From Bacillus sp. B-jedd (GTDB taxonomy: Bacteria; Bacillota; Bacilli; Bacillales; Cytobacillaceae), in the NCBI RefSeq assembly GCF_000821085.1, contig NZ_CCXR01000001.1, positions 310,001 through 374,000 of the forward strand: a stretch of 64,000 bases of DNA, in the 5' to 3' direction. This document shows positions 35,289-43,560 of the stretch, piece after piece (the stretch's first letter is position 1; every line of letters starts with the position of its first letter). The notes beneath the pieces are model-generated. The model saw only the letters and a program-made list of their open reading frames with translations. It ran no database searches and was not told where the DNA came from. A program made the translations under genes and the position numbers.

Positions 35289-35813
35289 GTGGGCAACTGG
35301 GAAGAGGCGGCGAAAGCGGCCATCAAGGGGGATGACGAAGCTTTCCTTGAATTAATGAAGGCTTACAAGATTGATTTATATAAAACAGCCCTCGCGTTTT
35401 TGCGGAATGAAGGGGAGGCGCTTGAGGCGGTACAGGAAGTGACATTCCGCGCCTATAAAGGGATTCGTTCCGTCAGGGAGCCTTCATATGTCAAAACGTG
35501 GCTCATCCGGATCATGATCAATTACTGTAACGATGTCTTGAAAAAGCGGAAAAGGGTTGTATTTAATGAGGCGGCTATTCATTCGGAAGGCCGGCTTGAA
35601 AACCATGACGGGCTGGAAATAAGGGATGCGATGCAGCGGCTCGATGCCCGGTCGCAGGAAATATTGGCAATGAAATACTTTCAGGACCTCAAAATCAGTG
35701 AAATTGCCATTGCACTAGACCATCCGGAAGGAACAATCAAAACGTGGTTGAACAGAGCGCTGAAGGCGTTGCGGGAAAAACTTGAAGAGAATGGGGGCGG
35801 CTACAGTGCATAA
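35289..35813 (+). CDS. ECF-type RNA polymerase sigma factor
   Basis: 174-aa group 4 sigma factor. Region 2: YKTALAFLRNEGEALEAVQE and VKTWLIRIMINYCNDVLKK; region 4: RLDARSQEILAMKYFQDLKI and HPEGTIKTWLNRALKALREK. It starts at GTG with AAAGGGGG 7 nt upstream. Overlaps the DUF4179 gene, its likely anti-sigma factor, by 8 bp. Confidence 0.92.
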   Translation: MGNWEEAAKAAIKGDDEAFLELMKAYKIDLYKTALAFLRNEGEALEAVQEVTFRAYKGIRSVREPSYVKTWLIRIMINYCNDVLKKRKRVVFNEAAIHSEGRLENHDGLEIRDAMQRLDARSQEILAMKYFQDLKISEIAIALDHPEGTIKTWLNRALKALREKLEENGGGYSA

Positions 35814-37131
35814 TCCGGAGGAAGAAAAGCTTGCTGATTACAAACGGTTTGTGGATGGCCTGCCTGTCCCGGAAGATTTACTGGATTCTGCAATCATGGC
35901 AGGTTTTGAAAAGGGAAAGATAGAGAAGAAGCGTAGCCGGAGGTGGATGAAAGCAGTATTTTCTGTGGCGGCGGCTGCTGTTATGCTCATTGGCTTTTTC
36001 ACATCCATCCGGCTTTCACCAGCCTTTGCCGGATATGTATCCGAACTGCCCGGCTTTGCAAAAATCGTTGACCTCATTCAGGGGGACAAAGGAATTATTG
36101 CCGCGCTGGAATCCGAGTATGACCAGGAGATCGGGGCAGCCAGTACGAAAAATGGTGTCACGTTTACGGTGACGAGGGCGATTGCGGATGAGACGGGACT
36201 TGTCTTATTTTATACGATTGATACTTTGAAAGAGCGTCAAGAAATAAATCTTAACGATGTTCAATTAAAAGGCACAGATGGGAAAAGATTCGCGCTGGGC
36301 AGCTTCAGCTTCGGCAATCATGCTAACTCTGTAAAAGGGGAAAAATCCTTTGCCGGGACATTGGAGTTTCAATTTACTGAGCCTCTTGAAGCGAGGGCTT
36401 TTAATCTGAAGGTGAATATTGAAGGAACAGAGCATGAAGTCGACTTTAACCTGACGAAAGAAATTTCCGCGAAAAAGGAATACGTTTTAAATAAAACTGT
36501 GGAGATTGAAGGACAGAAAGTCACGTTTGAAAAGGTGGAAATCTATCCACTCAGGGTCGCCATCCATGTCAAAATGGACCCTGCCAACACGAAAAGGCTT
36601 CTGAATTTTGACCAAATCAGGCTTGTGGATGAGCATGGAGAGACGTGGAATAAAATCTCGAACGGGATTACCGCGACTGGAGGGCCAGCGGACGAGAAAC
36701 GAGTTCTTTACGTCCAGAGCAATTACTTCAAGGAACCTGAAAAACTCTATCTAATCCCTGGCAAAATACAGGCCCTTGATAAAAATGATGCCTATATGAT
36801 TGTCGATACCGAAAAGAAACAAATCCTGAAGCAGCCTCAGCCAAATAAATATTATGGCGTAAGGGTGGAGGACGGCTATTTATGGATGAGGATTAAAGGG
36901 GAGTTTCATTATTTCCCTTTTTCATCCATGAAGGATGCGGATGGAAAAGATATCGAACGAAACGGCGGGGATACCAGCTATGGCGAGCAAGTTACTACTT
37001 ACGGTGAAGGATACACAGAGCACGGAATTGGCATCGCGGCGGGCAAAAATGTATACAAAAACCCGTTGAAACTTGAAATCGCCTTTTATCCAGCCTGGAT
37101 CGAATCGCAGGAAAAGGTCAGGATTAAATAA
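35806..37131 (+). CDS. DUF4179-type membrane anti-sigma factor
   Basis: 441-aa protein: about 45 cytoplasmic residues (NPEEEKLADYKRFVDGLPVP), one membrane helix (AVFSVAAAAVMLIGFFTSI), then a large extracytoplasmic region beginning LSPAFAGYVSELPGFAKIVD, the DUF4179 hallmark. The topology is that of a signal-sensing anti-sigma. The GTG start lies inside the sigma gene with GGGGG 8 nt before it, so the pair is translationally coupled. Confidence 0.9.
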   Translation: MHNPEEEKLADYKRFVDGLPVPEDLLDSAIMAGFEKGKIEKKRSRRWMKAVFSVAAAAVMLIGFFTSIRLSPAFAGYVSELPGFAKIVDLIQGDKGIIAALESEYDQEIGAASTKNGVTFTVTRAIADETGLVLFYTIDTLKERQEINLNDVQLKGTDGKRFALGSFSFGNHANSVKGEKSFAGTLEFQFTEPLEARAFNLKVNIEGTEHEVDFNLTKEISAKKEYVLNKTVEIEGQKVTFEKVEIYPLRVAIHVKMDPANTKRLLNFDQIRLVDEHGETWNKISNGITATGGPADEKRVLYVQSNYFKEPEKLYLIPGKIQALDKNDAYMIVDTEKKQILKQPQPNKYYGVRVEDGYLWMRIKGEFHYFPFSSMKDADGKDIERNGGDTSYGEQVTTYGEGYTEHGIGIAAGKNVYKNPLKLEIAFYPAWIESQEKVRIK

Positions 37132-37138
37132 CAGTTGG

Positions 37139-37170
37139 GGCGGAATCCAGTGGTGGATTCCGCCTCTTTG
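37139..37170 (+). terminator. Terminator of the ECF sigma/DUF4179 operon
   Basis: Eleven-base perfect stem GGCGGAATCCA/TGGATTCCGCC with a four-base loop; the T run is short (TCTTTG). Confidence 0.8.
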
Positions 37171-37306
37171 TATGGGGAATTTGGAAATATGAAAATCCCA
37201 TCAATAATTAAACGAATAAAACCGATTAAAAAACAAAACTCATGACTAATTAAACACTTATTTTAAATGGGTTCCTGACTAATTGAGTACAACGACTTAG
37301 TCACCA

Positions 37307-37872
37307 TTTAGTGCCCGAAGGCCTGATGGTCTAAAGCTGTTCGGGCTCTAAGTCGCTGTTTAGTACCCGAAGCCCCTGGTCCGGAAAGCTGTTCGGTCAC
37401 TAAGTCATCGTTTAGCGCCCGAAAGCCTGGTGGTCTAAAGCTGTTCGGTCACTAAGTCATCGTTTAGTGCTCGAAGGCCTGGTGGTCTAAAGCTGTTCGG
37501 TCACTAAGTCATCATTTAGTGCCCGAAGCCTCTGGTCCGGAAAGCTGTTCGGTCACTAAGTCATCATTTAGTGCCCGAAGCCCCTGGTCCGGAAAGCTGT
37601 TCGGTCACTAAGTCATCATTTAGTGCCCGAAGCCCCTGGTCCGGAAAGCTGTTCGGGCTCTAAGTCTCCGTTTAGTGCCCGAAAGCCTGGTAGTCTGAAG
37701 CTGTTCGGGCTCTAAGTCATCATTTAGCGCCCGAAGGTCAGGTGGTCTGAAGCTGTTCGGGCTCTAAGTCTCCGTATAGTGCCCGAAGGCCAGATAGTCC
37801 ATAGCTGTTCGGGCTCTAAGTCTCCGTATAGTGCCCGAAGGCTAGTTAGTCCATAGTTGTTCGGGCTCTAAG
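37307..37872. repeat. Tandem array of eleven hairpin units, 52-bp period (family B, inverse orientation)
   Basis: Units start every 52 bp from 37307 to 37827. Each has left arm TTTAGTGCCCGAA, a variable centre of about 19 bp and right arm TTCGGGCTCTAAG or TTCGGTCACTAAG, then a spacer of about 8 bp. Read on the minus strand a unit starts TTAGAGCCCGAACAG, the same consensus as array 33544-33848. Degenerate half-units trail to about 37950. The array fills the gap between convergent genes. Confidence 0.93.
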
Positions 37873-37952
37873 TCGAGAACCCCGGCTCCCCGATGCTGTT
37901 CTTCTCTTCCTTTAAGGCCTGAAGTCCTGTATTCCCGCTGCTGTTCAGTCAC

Positions 37953-38528
37953 CTATCCCAAATGCTTCGTGCAATTATATAAACCGCACTCCCAAACCTC
38001 GCCGCTATCATGCAGCACGGTAACCGAAGTATTAAACAGGGAGGCTTCTTCCTTCAACGCCGGGACGAGTTCAGAAACTATTTTTCTGATGACACCTCCG
38101 TGGCTGACGATGAGGACGTTTTTGCCGGGATGGGTGTCTTGAATTTCACGGACGGCGGCCATCCCGCGCTCAACAACGCTATTATGCTTTTCAATCCCCA
38201 GATCCATGTCCCGCCAGTTGCTGCCCCATTTGGCGACGCGCTCTGATTCAATTGTCCCCTCGATTTTCCCGCCGTTAATCTCTCGCAGGCGGGGGTCAAA
38301 ATGAATCTCTTTCACTCCGAGTTTTTCGGCGACGATTTCCGCGGTCTGTCTAGCACGAAGCTGCGGGCTTGCGTAAATAACGTCCCACTCTTCACCTGAA
38401 AGCCTCTCGGCGAGCAGCCGGGCTTCATTCATTCCGTCCTGATCAAGCGGGATATCGGAACTCCCCTGGGCGCGCCTTTCCTTATTCCAAGCAGTACTGC
38501 CGTGGCGGATAAATCCAATTGTCGTCAT
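37953..38528 (-). CDS. Histidine phosphatase family protein
   Basis: 191-aa phosphoglycerate-mutase-like phosphatase. The catalytic motif FIRHGSTAWN is at residues 6-15 (RHG), EINGGKIEG lies near 85 and the second His is in VLIVSHGGVIRKIV near 145. AGGAGG lies 5 nt before the ATG. Members act on phosphosugars, nucleotides or cobalamin intermediates; no context gene narrows the choice. Confidence 0.9.
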   Translation of the reverse strand: MTTIGFIRHGSTAWNKERRAQGSSDIPLDQDGMNEARLLAERLSGEEWDVIYASPQLRARQTAEIVAEKLGVKEIHFDPRLREINGGKIEGTIESERVAKWGSNWRDMDLGIEKHNSVVERGMAAVREIQDTHPGKNVLIVSHGGVIRKIVSELVPALKEEASLFNTSVTVLHDSGEVWECGLYNCTKHLG

Positions 38529-38613
38529 AGTTACCTCCTATGTAAAGTGTTTGGGTTAAGGATACTATACGTAGGAACAGTTTGTCCGCTTTAAGCAAAT
38601 CTTCAGGCGTATT

Positions 38614-38648
38614 AAAAGAAAAACCGGGCCACCATAAGGGAGCCCGGT
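38614..38648 (-). terminator. Terminator of the CAP lipoprotein gene
   Basis: ACCGGGC/GCCCGGT stem with TTTTTC on the minus strand. Confidence 0.85.
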
Positions 38649-38656
38649 AAGTACCA

Positions 38657-39715
38657 TTATTTGCTGATGAACATTTGTGTCCAGTGGTAACCGCTTTGTT
38701 CAAAACCGACTCCGATATGAGTGAAGTCTTTGTTCAGGATGTTGCGGCGGTGTCCTTCGGAGTTCATCCAAGCTTGGACGACTTCCTGTGGAGTACGTTG
38801 GCCCATGGCGATGTTTTCGCCGGCGCTCCTGTACGTGACACCAAAGTCGCGCATCATGTCAAATGGAGATCCGTATGTTGGGCTTGTATGCGAAAAGTAA
38901 TTTTTCTGCTGCATATCCAATGACTTTTTCTCGGCAACTCCGCTTAATTTCGTATCGGCTTTTAGCGGTGGCAGGCCGTTTTGCTGGCGCTGGACATTTG
39001 TTAAATCAATGACCTGCTGCTCGAATTTACTAATGCCAGCTGTTGGTGCTTGCTGCTGTTTAGCAGGAGCCTGTCCTTGTTGCTTCGCAGGAGCCGGCTG
39101 TGCTTGCTGCGGTGCAGGAGCCTGGCCTTGTTGCGGAGCTTGCGTTTGCCGTTGCTGAGGAACCGGCATTTGTCCCTGTTGATTGGCGTTAAAGCCAGGG
39201 TTCATCATTGGAGGCTGTGCTCCTGAGTTTTGCGGAAGGGAGATTTGCCAATATTGTCCCTGTCCTGGCAGCTGCTGCAGCTGTCCCTGCTGAATCTGTC
39301 CGGTTCTCGGGTCAACTCGGACGAATTGGTACTTTGCCTGCTGAACGAGGATGGCCCTCGTTTCAGGATAATTCTTGCTGTTCATGTCTGTCTGGATACT
39401 TGAAAGGTTGTCCATATTAAAGCGTCCATTGCGGTCTTTCCCGCGCCTGTTGTTATCTCCGAACGCCCCAAATCTGCCGTTCCGGTCATCATCGTTATGG
39501 CCGGGATTCCATTCTTCCGTCAGCAGCCCTTCATGATCCATGCCGAACAAGTCATTATTCCTGTCGCGGTCATCCCTGTCGCCAAAATTATTGTCACGGA
39601 CATTATACGCCCCGGTTCCATGATCCATGGCGTTATTGTTGTCATTGTTATTGCATGCCGCCAGCCCGAGTGCGAGCACACTGGCAGACATAATGCCGAA
39701 TGTTTTCTTTATCAA
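38657..39715 (-). CDS. Lipoprotein with CAP/SCP domain (YkwD-like)
   Basis: 352-aa secreted lipoprotein. Signal peptide with lipobox LGLAAC (Cys21); an Asn/Asp-rich stretch; a Gln/Pro-rich low-complexity linker (about 150-225, repeated QQGQAPAPQQ-like units); then a C-terminal CAP domain (about 230-352) with FEQQVIDLTNVQRQQNGLPP, HTSPTYGSPF, AGENIAMGQRTPQEVV, GHRRNILN and HIGVGFEQSG. Start is TTG with AGGAGG 7 nt upstream. Bacterial CAP proteins of this type occur in spore envelopes and cell surfaces; the activity is unknown. Confidence 0.9.
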   Translation of the reverse strand: MIKKTFGIMSASVLALGLAACNNNDNNNAMDHGTGAYNVRDNNFGDRDDRDRNNDLFGMDHEGLLTEEWNPGHNDDDRNGRFGAFGDNNRRGKDRNGRFNMDNLSSIQTDMNSKNYPETRAILVQQAKYQFVRVDPRTGQIQQGQLQQLPGQGQYWQISLPQNSGAQPPMMNPGFNANQQGQMPVPQQRQTQAPQQGQAPAPQQAQPAPAKQQGQAPAKQQQAPTAGISKFEQQVIDLTNVQRQQNGLPPLKADTKLSGVAEKKSLDMQQKNYFSHTSPTYGSPFDMMRDFGVTYRSAGENIAMGQRTPQEVVQAWMNSEGHRRNILNKDFTHIGVGFEQSGYHWTQMFISK

Positions 39716-39894
39716 GTCGCATCCTCCTCTTGCAAATATAGTGGTACGACCTTATTTTTCAACTGTTTGGGCAAAATATGAATGGAAATTTGCTGGTGAA
39801 TCCCTACAAAAAGGAAAGCGGTTTTTTGGGGACAAAGTCAAATGGTATAATGGGGAACTAACAGGGGAGTTTTCGTAAAAGGGGGACAAGAATC

Positions 39895-40602
39895 ATGATT
39901 TTGGAAGAAGTAATGGAGAAATTGGCTGAAATGGGAACGGAGCAGACAAAGAAAACTTTTTTGCGGCATGGGGCTCTGGAACCGGTTTTTGGGGTAAGGG
40001 TAGGTGACATGAAAAAACTTGTCAAGTATGTAAAGAAAAATCAGCAGCTGGGACTGGCGCTCTATGATACGGGAAATTACGATGCGATGTACCTTGCAGG
40101 CCTTTCAGTTAATCCGAAACTAATGGATGAGAATACGTTGCAGAACTGGGTAAAAAAAGCCAAGTGGTATATGCCTGCTGAATATACGGTTGCCAAAGTA
40201 GCGGCCGAAAGCAACTATGCCCTTAAACTTGCGCGGGAATGGATAACTGCAGAGGAAGAAAATATCGCTGTCTGCGGATGGAGTACCTACTCGAATTATC
40301 TTTCCATCACGCCTGATGAAAAACTTGACCTCGATGAACTGAGGATTCTTTTGCAAAAGATAGAAGAAACGGTCCACCAAGAACGGAACAGGGTCCGATA
40401 TGTGATGAATGAATTCGTTATATGTACAGGATCATTTGTCAAGCCACTATATGAAGAGGCAATGAACGTGGCGGAATCGATTGGAAAAGTTCATGTTGAT
40501 GTTGGAAATACAGCCTGCAAAGTTCCGCTGGCTGCTGATTACATTAAAAAAGTAGAAGCCCGTAATAAGATCGGCAGCAAAAAGAAAACATGCATCTGCT
40601 GA
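39895..40602 (+). CDS. DNA alkylation repair (AlkD-like HEAT-repeat) protein
   Basis: 235-aa all-helical protein of the AlkD-like family: KLAEMGTEQTKKTFLRHGAL near the start, GVRVGDMKKLVKYVKKNQ, then AKWYMPAEYTVAKVAAES and RVRYVMNEFVICTG. AlkD-like glycosylases excise alkylated bases; without the family's key residues confirmed the activity is inferred. AAGGGGG precedes the ATG. The C-terminal tail is Lys/Cys-rich (KKKTCIC). Confidence 0.82.
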   Translation: MILEEVMEKLAEMGTEQTKKTFLRHGALEPVFGVRVGDMKKLVKYVKKNQQLGLALYDTGNYDAMYLAGLSVNPKLMDENTLQNWVKKAKWYMPAEYTVAKVAAESNYALKLAREWITAEEENIAVCGWSTYSNYLSITPDEKLDLDELRILLQKIEETVHQERNRVRYVMNEFVICTGSFVKPLYEEAMNVAESIGKVHVDVGNTACKVPLAADYIKKVEARNKIGSKKKTCIC

Positions 40603-40635
40603 GCGTAATGGTAAGGGAAGAGGTGCAAACAGGCC

Positions 40636-41979
40636 ATGGATAAGAATAGTGAAGAACAACTGAAAAGAGGCTTAAGCAACAGGCATATCCAGCTGATTGC
40701 CCTCGGGGGCACCATCGGAGTCGGTCTGTTTTATGGTTCAATCGCGACGATTCAGCTAGCGGGCCCGGCGATATTGGTCTCCTATCTGATTGGCGGATTT
40801 GTCATCTTTATGATCATGCGGGCCTTAGGGGAAATGGCGGTCGACAATCCGGTATCCGGCTCCTTCAGTACCTATGCTAATAACTATCTCGGCCATTTTG
40901 CCGGGTATTTGACAGGTTGGACGTACTGGTTTAACTGGGTAGTCGTCGGAATGGTCGAAATCACGGTTTTCGGCGTGTACATAAAATATTGGTTTCCGGC
41001 AGTACCGCAGTGGAGTTCAGCCCTTGCGGCACTCATTGTATTTACAGCTATTAACCTGATCAATGTAAAAGCATACGGAGAGTTCGAATTTTGGTTCGCC
41101 ATGATTAAAGTAGTGGCCATTATTGGGATGATCCTTGCCGGTCTTGGAATTATCTTATTTGGCATTGGCAATCATGGGGTCCCGATTGGCTTTGATAATC
41201 TCTGGGCGCATGGGGGGTTTATGCCAAACGGGGCTGTGGGCATTCTCTTATCGCTTGTCATGGTGATGTTTTCCTTTGGCGGAATAGAGATGATCGGACT
41301 GACCGCCGGGGAAGCGGACAATCCTAAAAAGACCATACCATCTGCCATTAATAATGTGATTTGGCGTATTTTAATCTTTTACATTGGCGCGCTGGGAATT
41401 ATTATGATTTTGTACCCGTGGGATAAAATCGGTTCTTCGGGAAGCCCGTTCGTGCTTATTTTTGACAAAATCGGATTGCCAGCCACAGCTGGAATTATCA
41501 ACTTTGTAGTGATTACAGCCGCATTATCAGCCTTTAACAGCGGAATGTATGGAACAGGCAGGATGCTTTACAGTCTGGCGGAACAAGGGAACGGCCCGGC
41601 TTACTTCCGTCAATTGAGCAAGTCGGGAGTCCCTTATCGCGGCATTCTGTTTACCGCGGCCATCTTGCTGTTGACGGTCCTGTTAAATTATTTTGTACCT
41701 GAAAAGGTGTTTTTCTACATTACTTCAATTGCCACGATTGCGGCAGTCACGAGCTGGACAATCATCATTGCCGCCCATATGAAATTCCGGAAAGCCCATC
41801 CGGGAGGCGGGGCATTCAAGATGCCATTGTATCCTTTTTCCTCGTACTTTGCCCTTGCAGCCCTTGCGGTGGTCGTCGTTGCATTGGGTTTCATCGAAGG
41901 GATGGCCGTTGCCTATATCGTCGCCCCTATCTGGTTTGCAATTCTATATGTGGGTTATAAGATGAAGAGGAAGAAATAG
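40636..41979 (+). CDS. Amino acid permease, paralog of 14750-16108
   Basis: 447-aa AAT-family transporter with about twelve helices and the same landmarks as the other permease: LKRGLSNRHIQLIALGGTIG, RALGEMAVDNPVSGSFSTYA, FGGIEMIGLTAGEADNPKKT and near-identical C-terminal helices. By eye roughly two thirds or more of positions agree. It follows the AlkD-like gene by 33 bp. Substrate unknown, probably a neutral amino acid. Confidence 0.92.
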   Translation: MDKNSEEQLKRGLSNRHIQLIALGGTIGVGLFYGSIATIQLAGPAILVSYLIGGFVIFMIMRALGEMAVDNPVSGSFSTYANNYLGHFAGYLTGWTYWFNWVVVGMVEITVFGVYIKYWFPAVPQWSSALAALIVFTAINLINVKAYGEFEFWFAMIKVVAIIGMILAGLGIILFGIGNHGVPIGFDNLWAHGGFMPNGAVGILLSLVMVMFSFGGIEMIGLTAGEADNPKKTIPSAINNVIWRILIFYIGALGIIMILYPWDKIGSSGSPFVLIFDKIGLPATAGIINFVVITAALSAFNSGMYGTGRMLYSLAEQGNGPAYFRQLSKSGVPYRGILFTAAILLLTVLLNYFVPEKVFFYITSIATIAAVTSWTIIIAAHMKFRKAHPGGGAFKMPLYPFSSYFALAALAVVVVALGFIEGMAVAYIVAPIWFAILYVGYKMKRKK

Positions 41980-42015
41980 GCCCTCAAAAGCGGAAAAGCT
42001 TTGGGGCCTTTTTTT
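41979..42015 (+). terminator. Terminator after the second permease
   Basis: GGCCC...AAAGC paired with GCTTT...GGGCC and seven T; the stem starts in the last base of the stop codon. Confidence 0.85.
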
Positions 42016-42124
42016 GGTTATATTATTTCACAAAATTTTAACTATTATGAATAAATTCAGACGAGTGATTCCGATAGAATGAGGTTGACAGGGACTAAAA
42101 AATTTAATGGAAAGAGGCGTATGA

Positions 42125-43006
42125 ATGATGAAATCCCAAAGAGTAGTTGCCGGAATGACAATATCAATTATGATATTGGCCGCAGTTGCTGCTTCATGGG
42201 GGATATTTTCAGGAGAAGGGCCAGGCTCGCATCCTTATACGAGCCTCGATGGGAAAATGGTAGAGCTTTATGGGAAAGGTTTGTACCAAAATGACTCCGT
42301 ATCTGGAGCCGAACAGGAAATTGCGCAGGACATTGTAACGCTGTTAATTGGCATCCCGGTTTTGCTGGCCTCATTGTATATGTATCAAAAAGGATTATTA
42401 AAAGGAAAACTCTTGCTTGCCGGCACTCTTGGCTACTTTTTATACACGTACACATCCTACTCATTTTTATCGTCTTATAATTCTTTTTTCCTTGTGTATA
42501 TTACGCTCATGTCTTTAAGTTTCTTTTCATTCACTCTTGTGCTCCTATCTTTTAATCTGAACGGACTGGCTACACGTTTCAATCCGCGGATGCCTGTCCG
42601 CTTTTTGGGAGGGATGCTGATTTTTCTTGGGATTGCAGTAGGGCTGTTGTGGGTAGGAAGGATAATACCTGGCCTATTAAGCCACACAGCGCCTCCGGGG
42701 CTCGACCATTATACAACGCTGGTAATTCAGGCGCTCGACCTTGGGTTTGTCCTGCCTGCCGGGGTTTTTGCCGGCATCCTGCTGATAAAGCGGCGTCCGG
42801 CTGGCTATTTGCTCGGACCCGTTATGATTATTAAAGCGATTACTCTGCTTGCTGCCATTATGGCGATGGCGATTAGGATGATTGCCGCGGGTGTCCAGTC
42901 GAGCCTTGCAGAGATAGCCATTTTCGGCATTTTCACCTTACTGTTTTTATATTGCCTTTATCTTGTGCTTGTGAATGTAATTGAAACGGAGGGTCATCAT
43001 GTATGA
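42125..43006 (+). CDS. Hypothetical multi-pass membrane protein
   Basis: 293-aa protein. An N-terminal helix is followed by an extracytoplasmic segment (SGEGPGSHPYTSLDGKMVEL) and about seven more helices. I recognise no characterised family. It overlaps the flavodoxin gene by 4 bp (ATGA), so the two are translationally coupled and may work together, for example in a membrane redox step; that is inference. Confidence 0.8.
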   Translation: MMKSQRVVAGMTISIMILAAVAASWGIFSGEGPGSHPYTSLDGKMVELYGKGLYQNDSVSGAEQEIAQDIVTLLIGIPVLLASLYMYQKGLLKGKLLLAGTLGYFLYTYTSYSFLSSYNSFFLVYITLMSLSFFSFTLVLLSFNLNGLATRFNPRMPVRFLGGMLIFLGIAVGLLWVGRIIPGLLSHTAPPGLDHYTTLVIQALDLGFVLPAGVFAGILLIKRRPAGYLLGPVMIIKAITLLAAIMAMAIRMIAAGVQSSLAEIAIFGIFTLLFLYCLYLVLVNVIETEGHHV

Positions 43007-43479
43007 AAAATCTGATCATTTATGAAACCAAACATGGTACTGTCGAACATGCTGTGTCGCTGCTGGCTGACAGGCTCGAGGGACAGACAAGGACGGCAAG
43101 AGTTTCGGATGGAAGCATCCCGCCTATAGCAGAGTTTGATACCGTCATTCTTGGGGGCTCGATTTATTTTGGCAAAATCCAAAAGGCGCTATCGACCTTT
43201 ATTGTCAAACATACCGATGAACTTTTGCAAAAGCGGCTCGGGTTATTTATCTGCGGGGCGCATCCTGATTCGAATGAGCGAGAAAAGGAATTGCGGGAGG
43301 CTTTCCCTGAAAAGCTGAGGGAGCATGCATTGGCAAAAGAAGTCTTTGGATTCCAGATTCATTTCCAATCCCTGAACCGATTGGAGAAAAGCATCGCCAA
43401 GTCAATTCTTCGCCAAAAAGAAGACAAGGAAGGGCTTGATATGGAAGCGATTGCTTCTTTTGCGGAGAAATTCAAGTAA
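43003..43479 (+). CDS. Flavodoxin-domain protein (HemG-like)
   Basis: 158-aa flavodoxin fold. The FMN phosphate loop is YETKHGTVEHAV near residue 6; the second FMN loop is LGGSIYFGKIQKAL near 50 and ICGAHPDSNE near 85. It resembles the flavodoxin-type protoporphyrinogen oxidase HemG, but function is not proven. Start overlaps the preceding membrane gene. Confidence 0.85.
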   Translation: MKNLIIYETKHGTVEHAVSLLADRLEGQTRTARVSDGSIPPIAEFDTVILGGSIYFGKIQKALSTFIVKHTDELLQKRLGLFICGAHPDSNEREKELREAFPEKLREHALAKEVFGFQIHFQSLNRLEKSIAKSILRQKEDKEGLDMEAIASFAEKFK

Positions 43480-43510
43480 GTGTTGAATGAAACCGGCCAT
43501 TCAAGCAAAA

Positions 43511-43550
43511 GTAAAGCCATCCCGCTAAAAACTTGCGGAATGGCTTTTTA
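43511..43550. terminator. Terminator between the flavodoxin and brnQ genes
   Basis: AAAGCCATCCCGC/GCGGAATGGCTTT, one mismatch in 13 pairs, followed by T on plus; A-rich on the left, so it may serve convergent brnQ too. Confidence 0.85.
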
Positions 43551-43560
43551 TATTGGCTAA

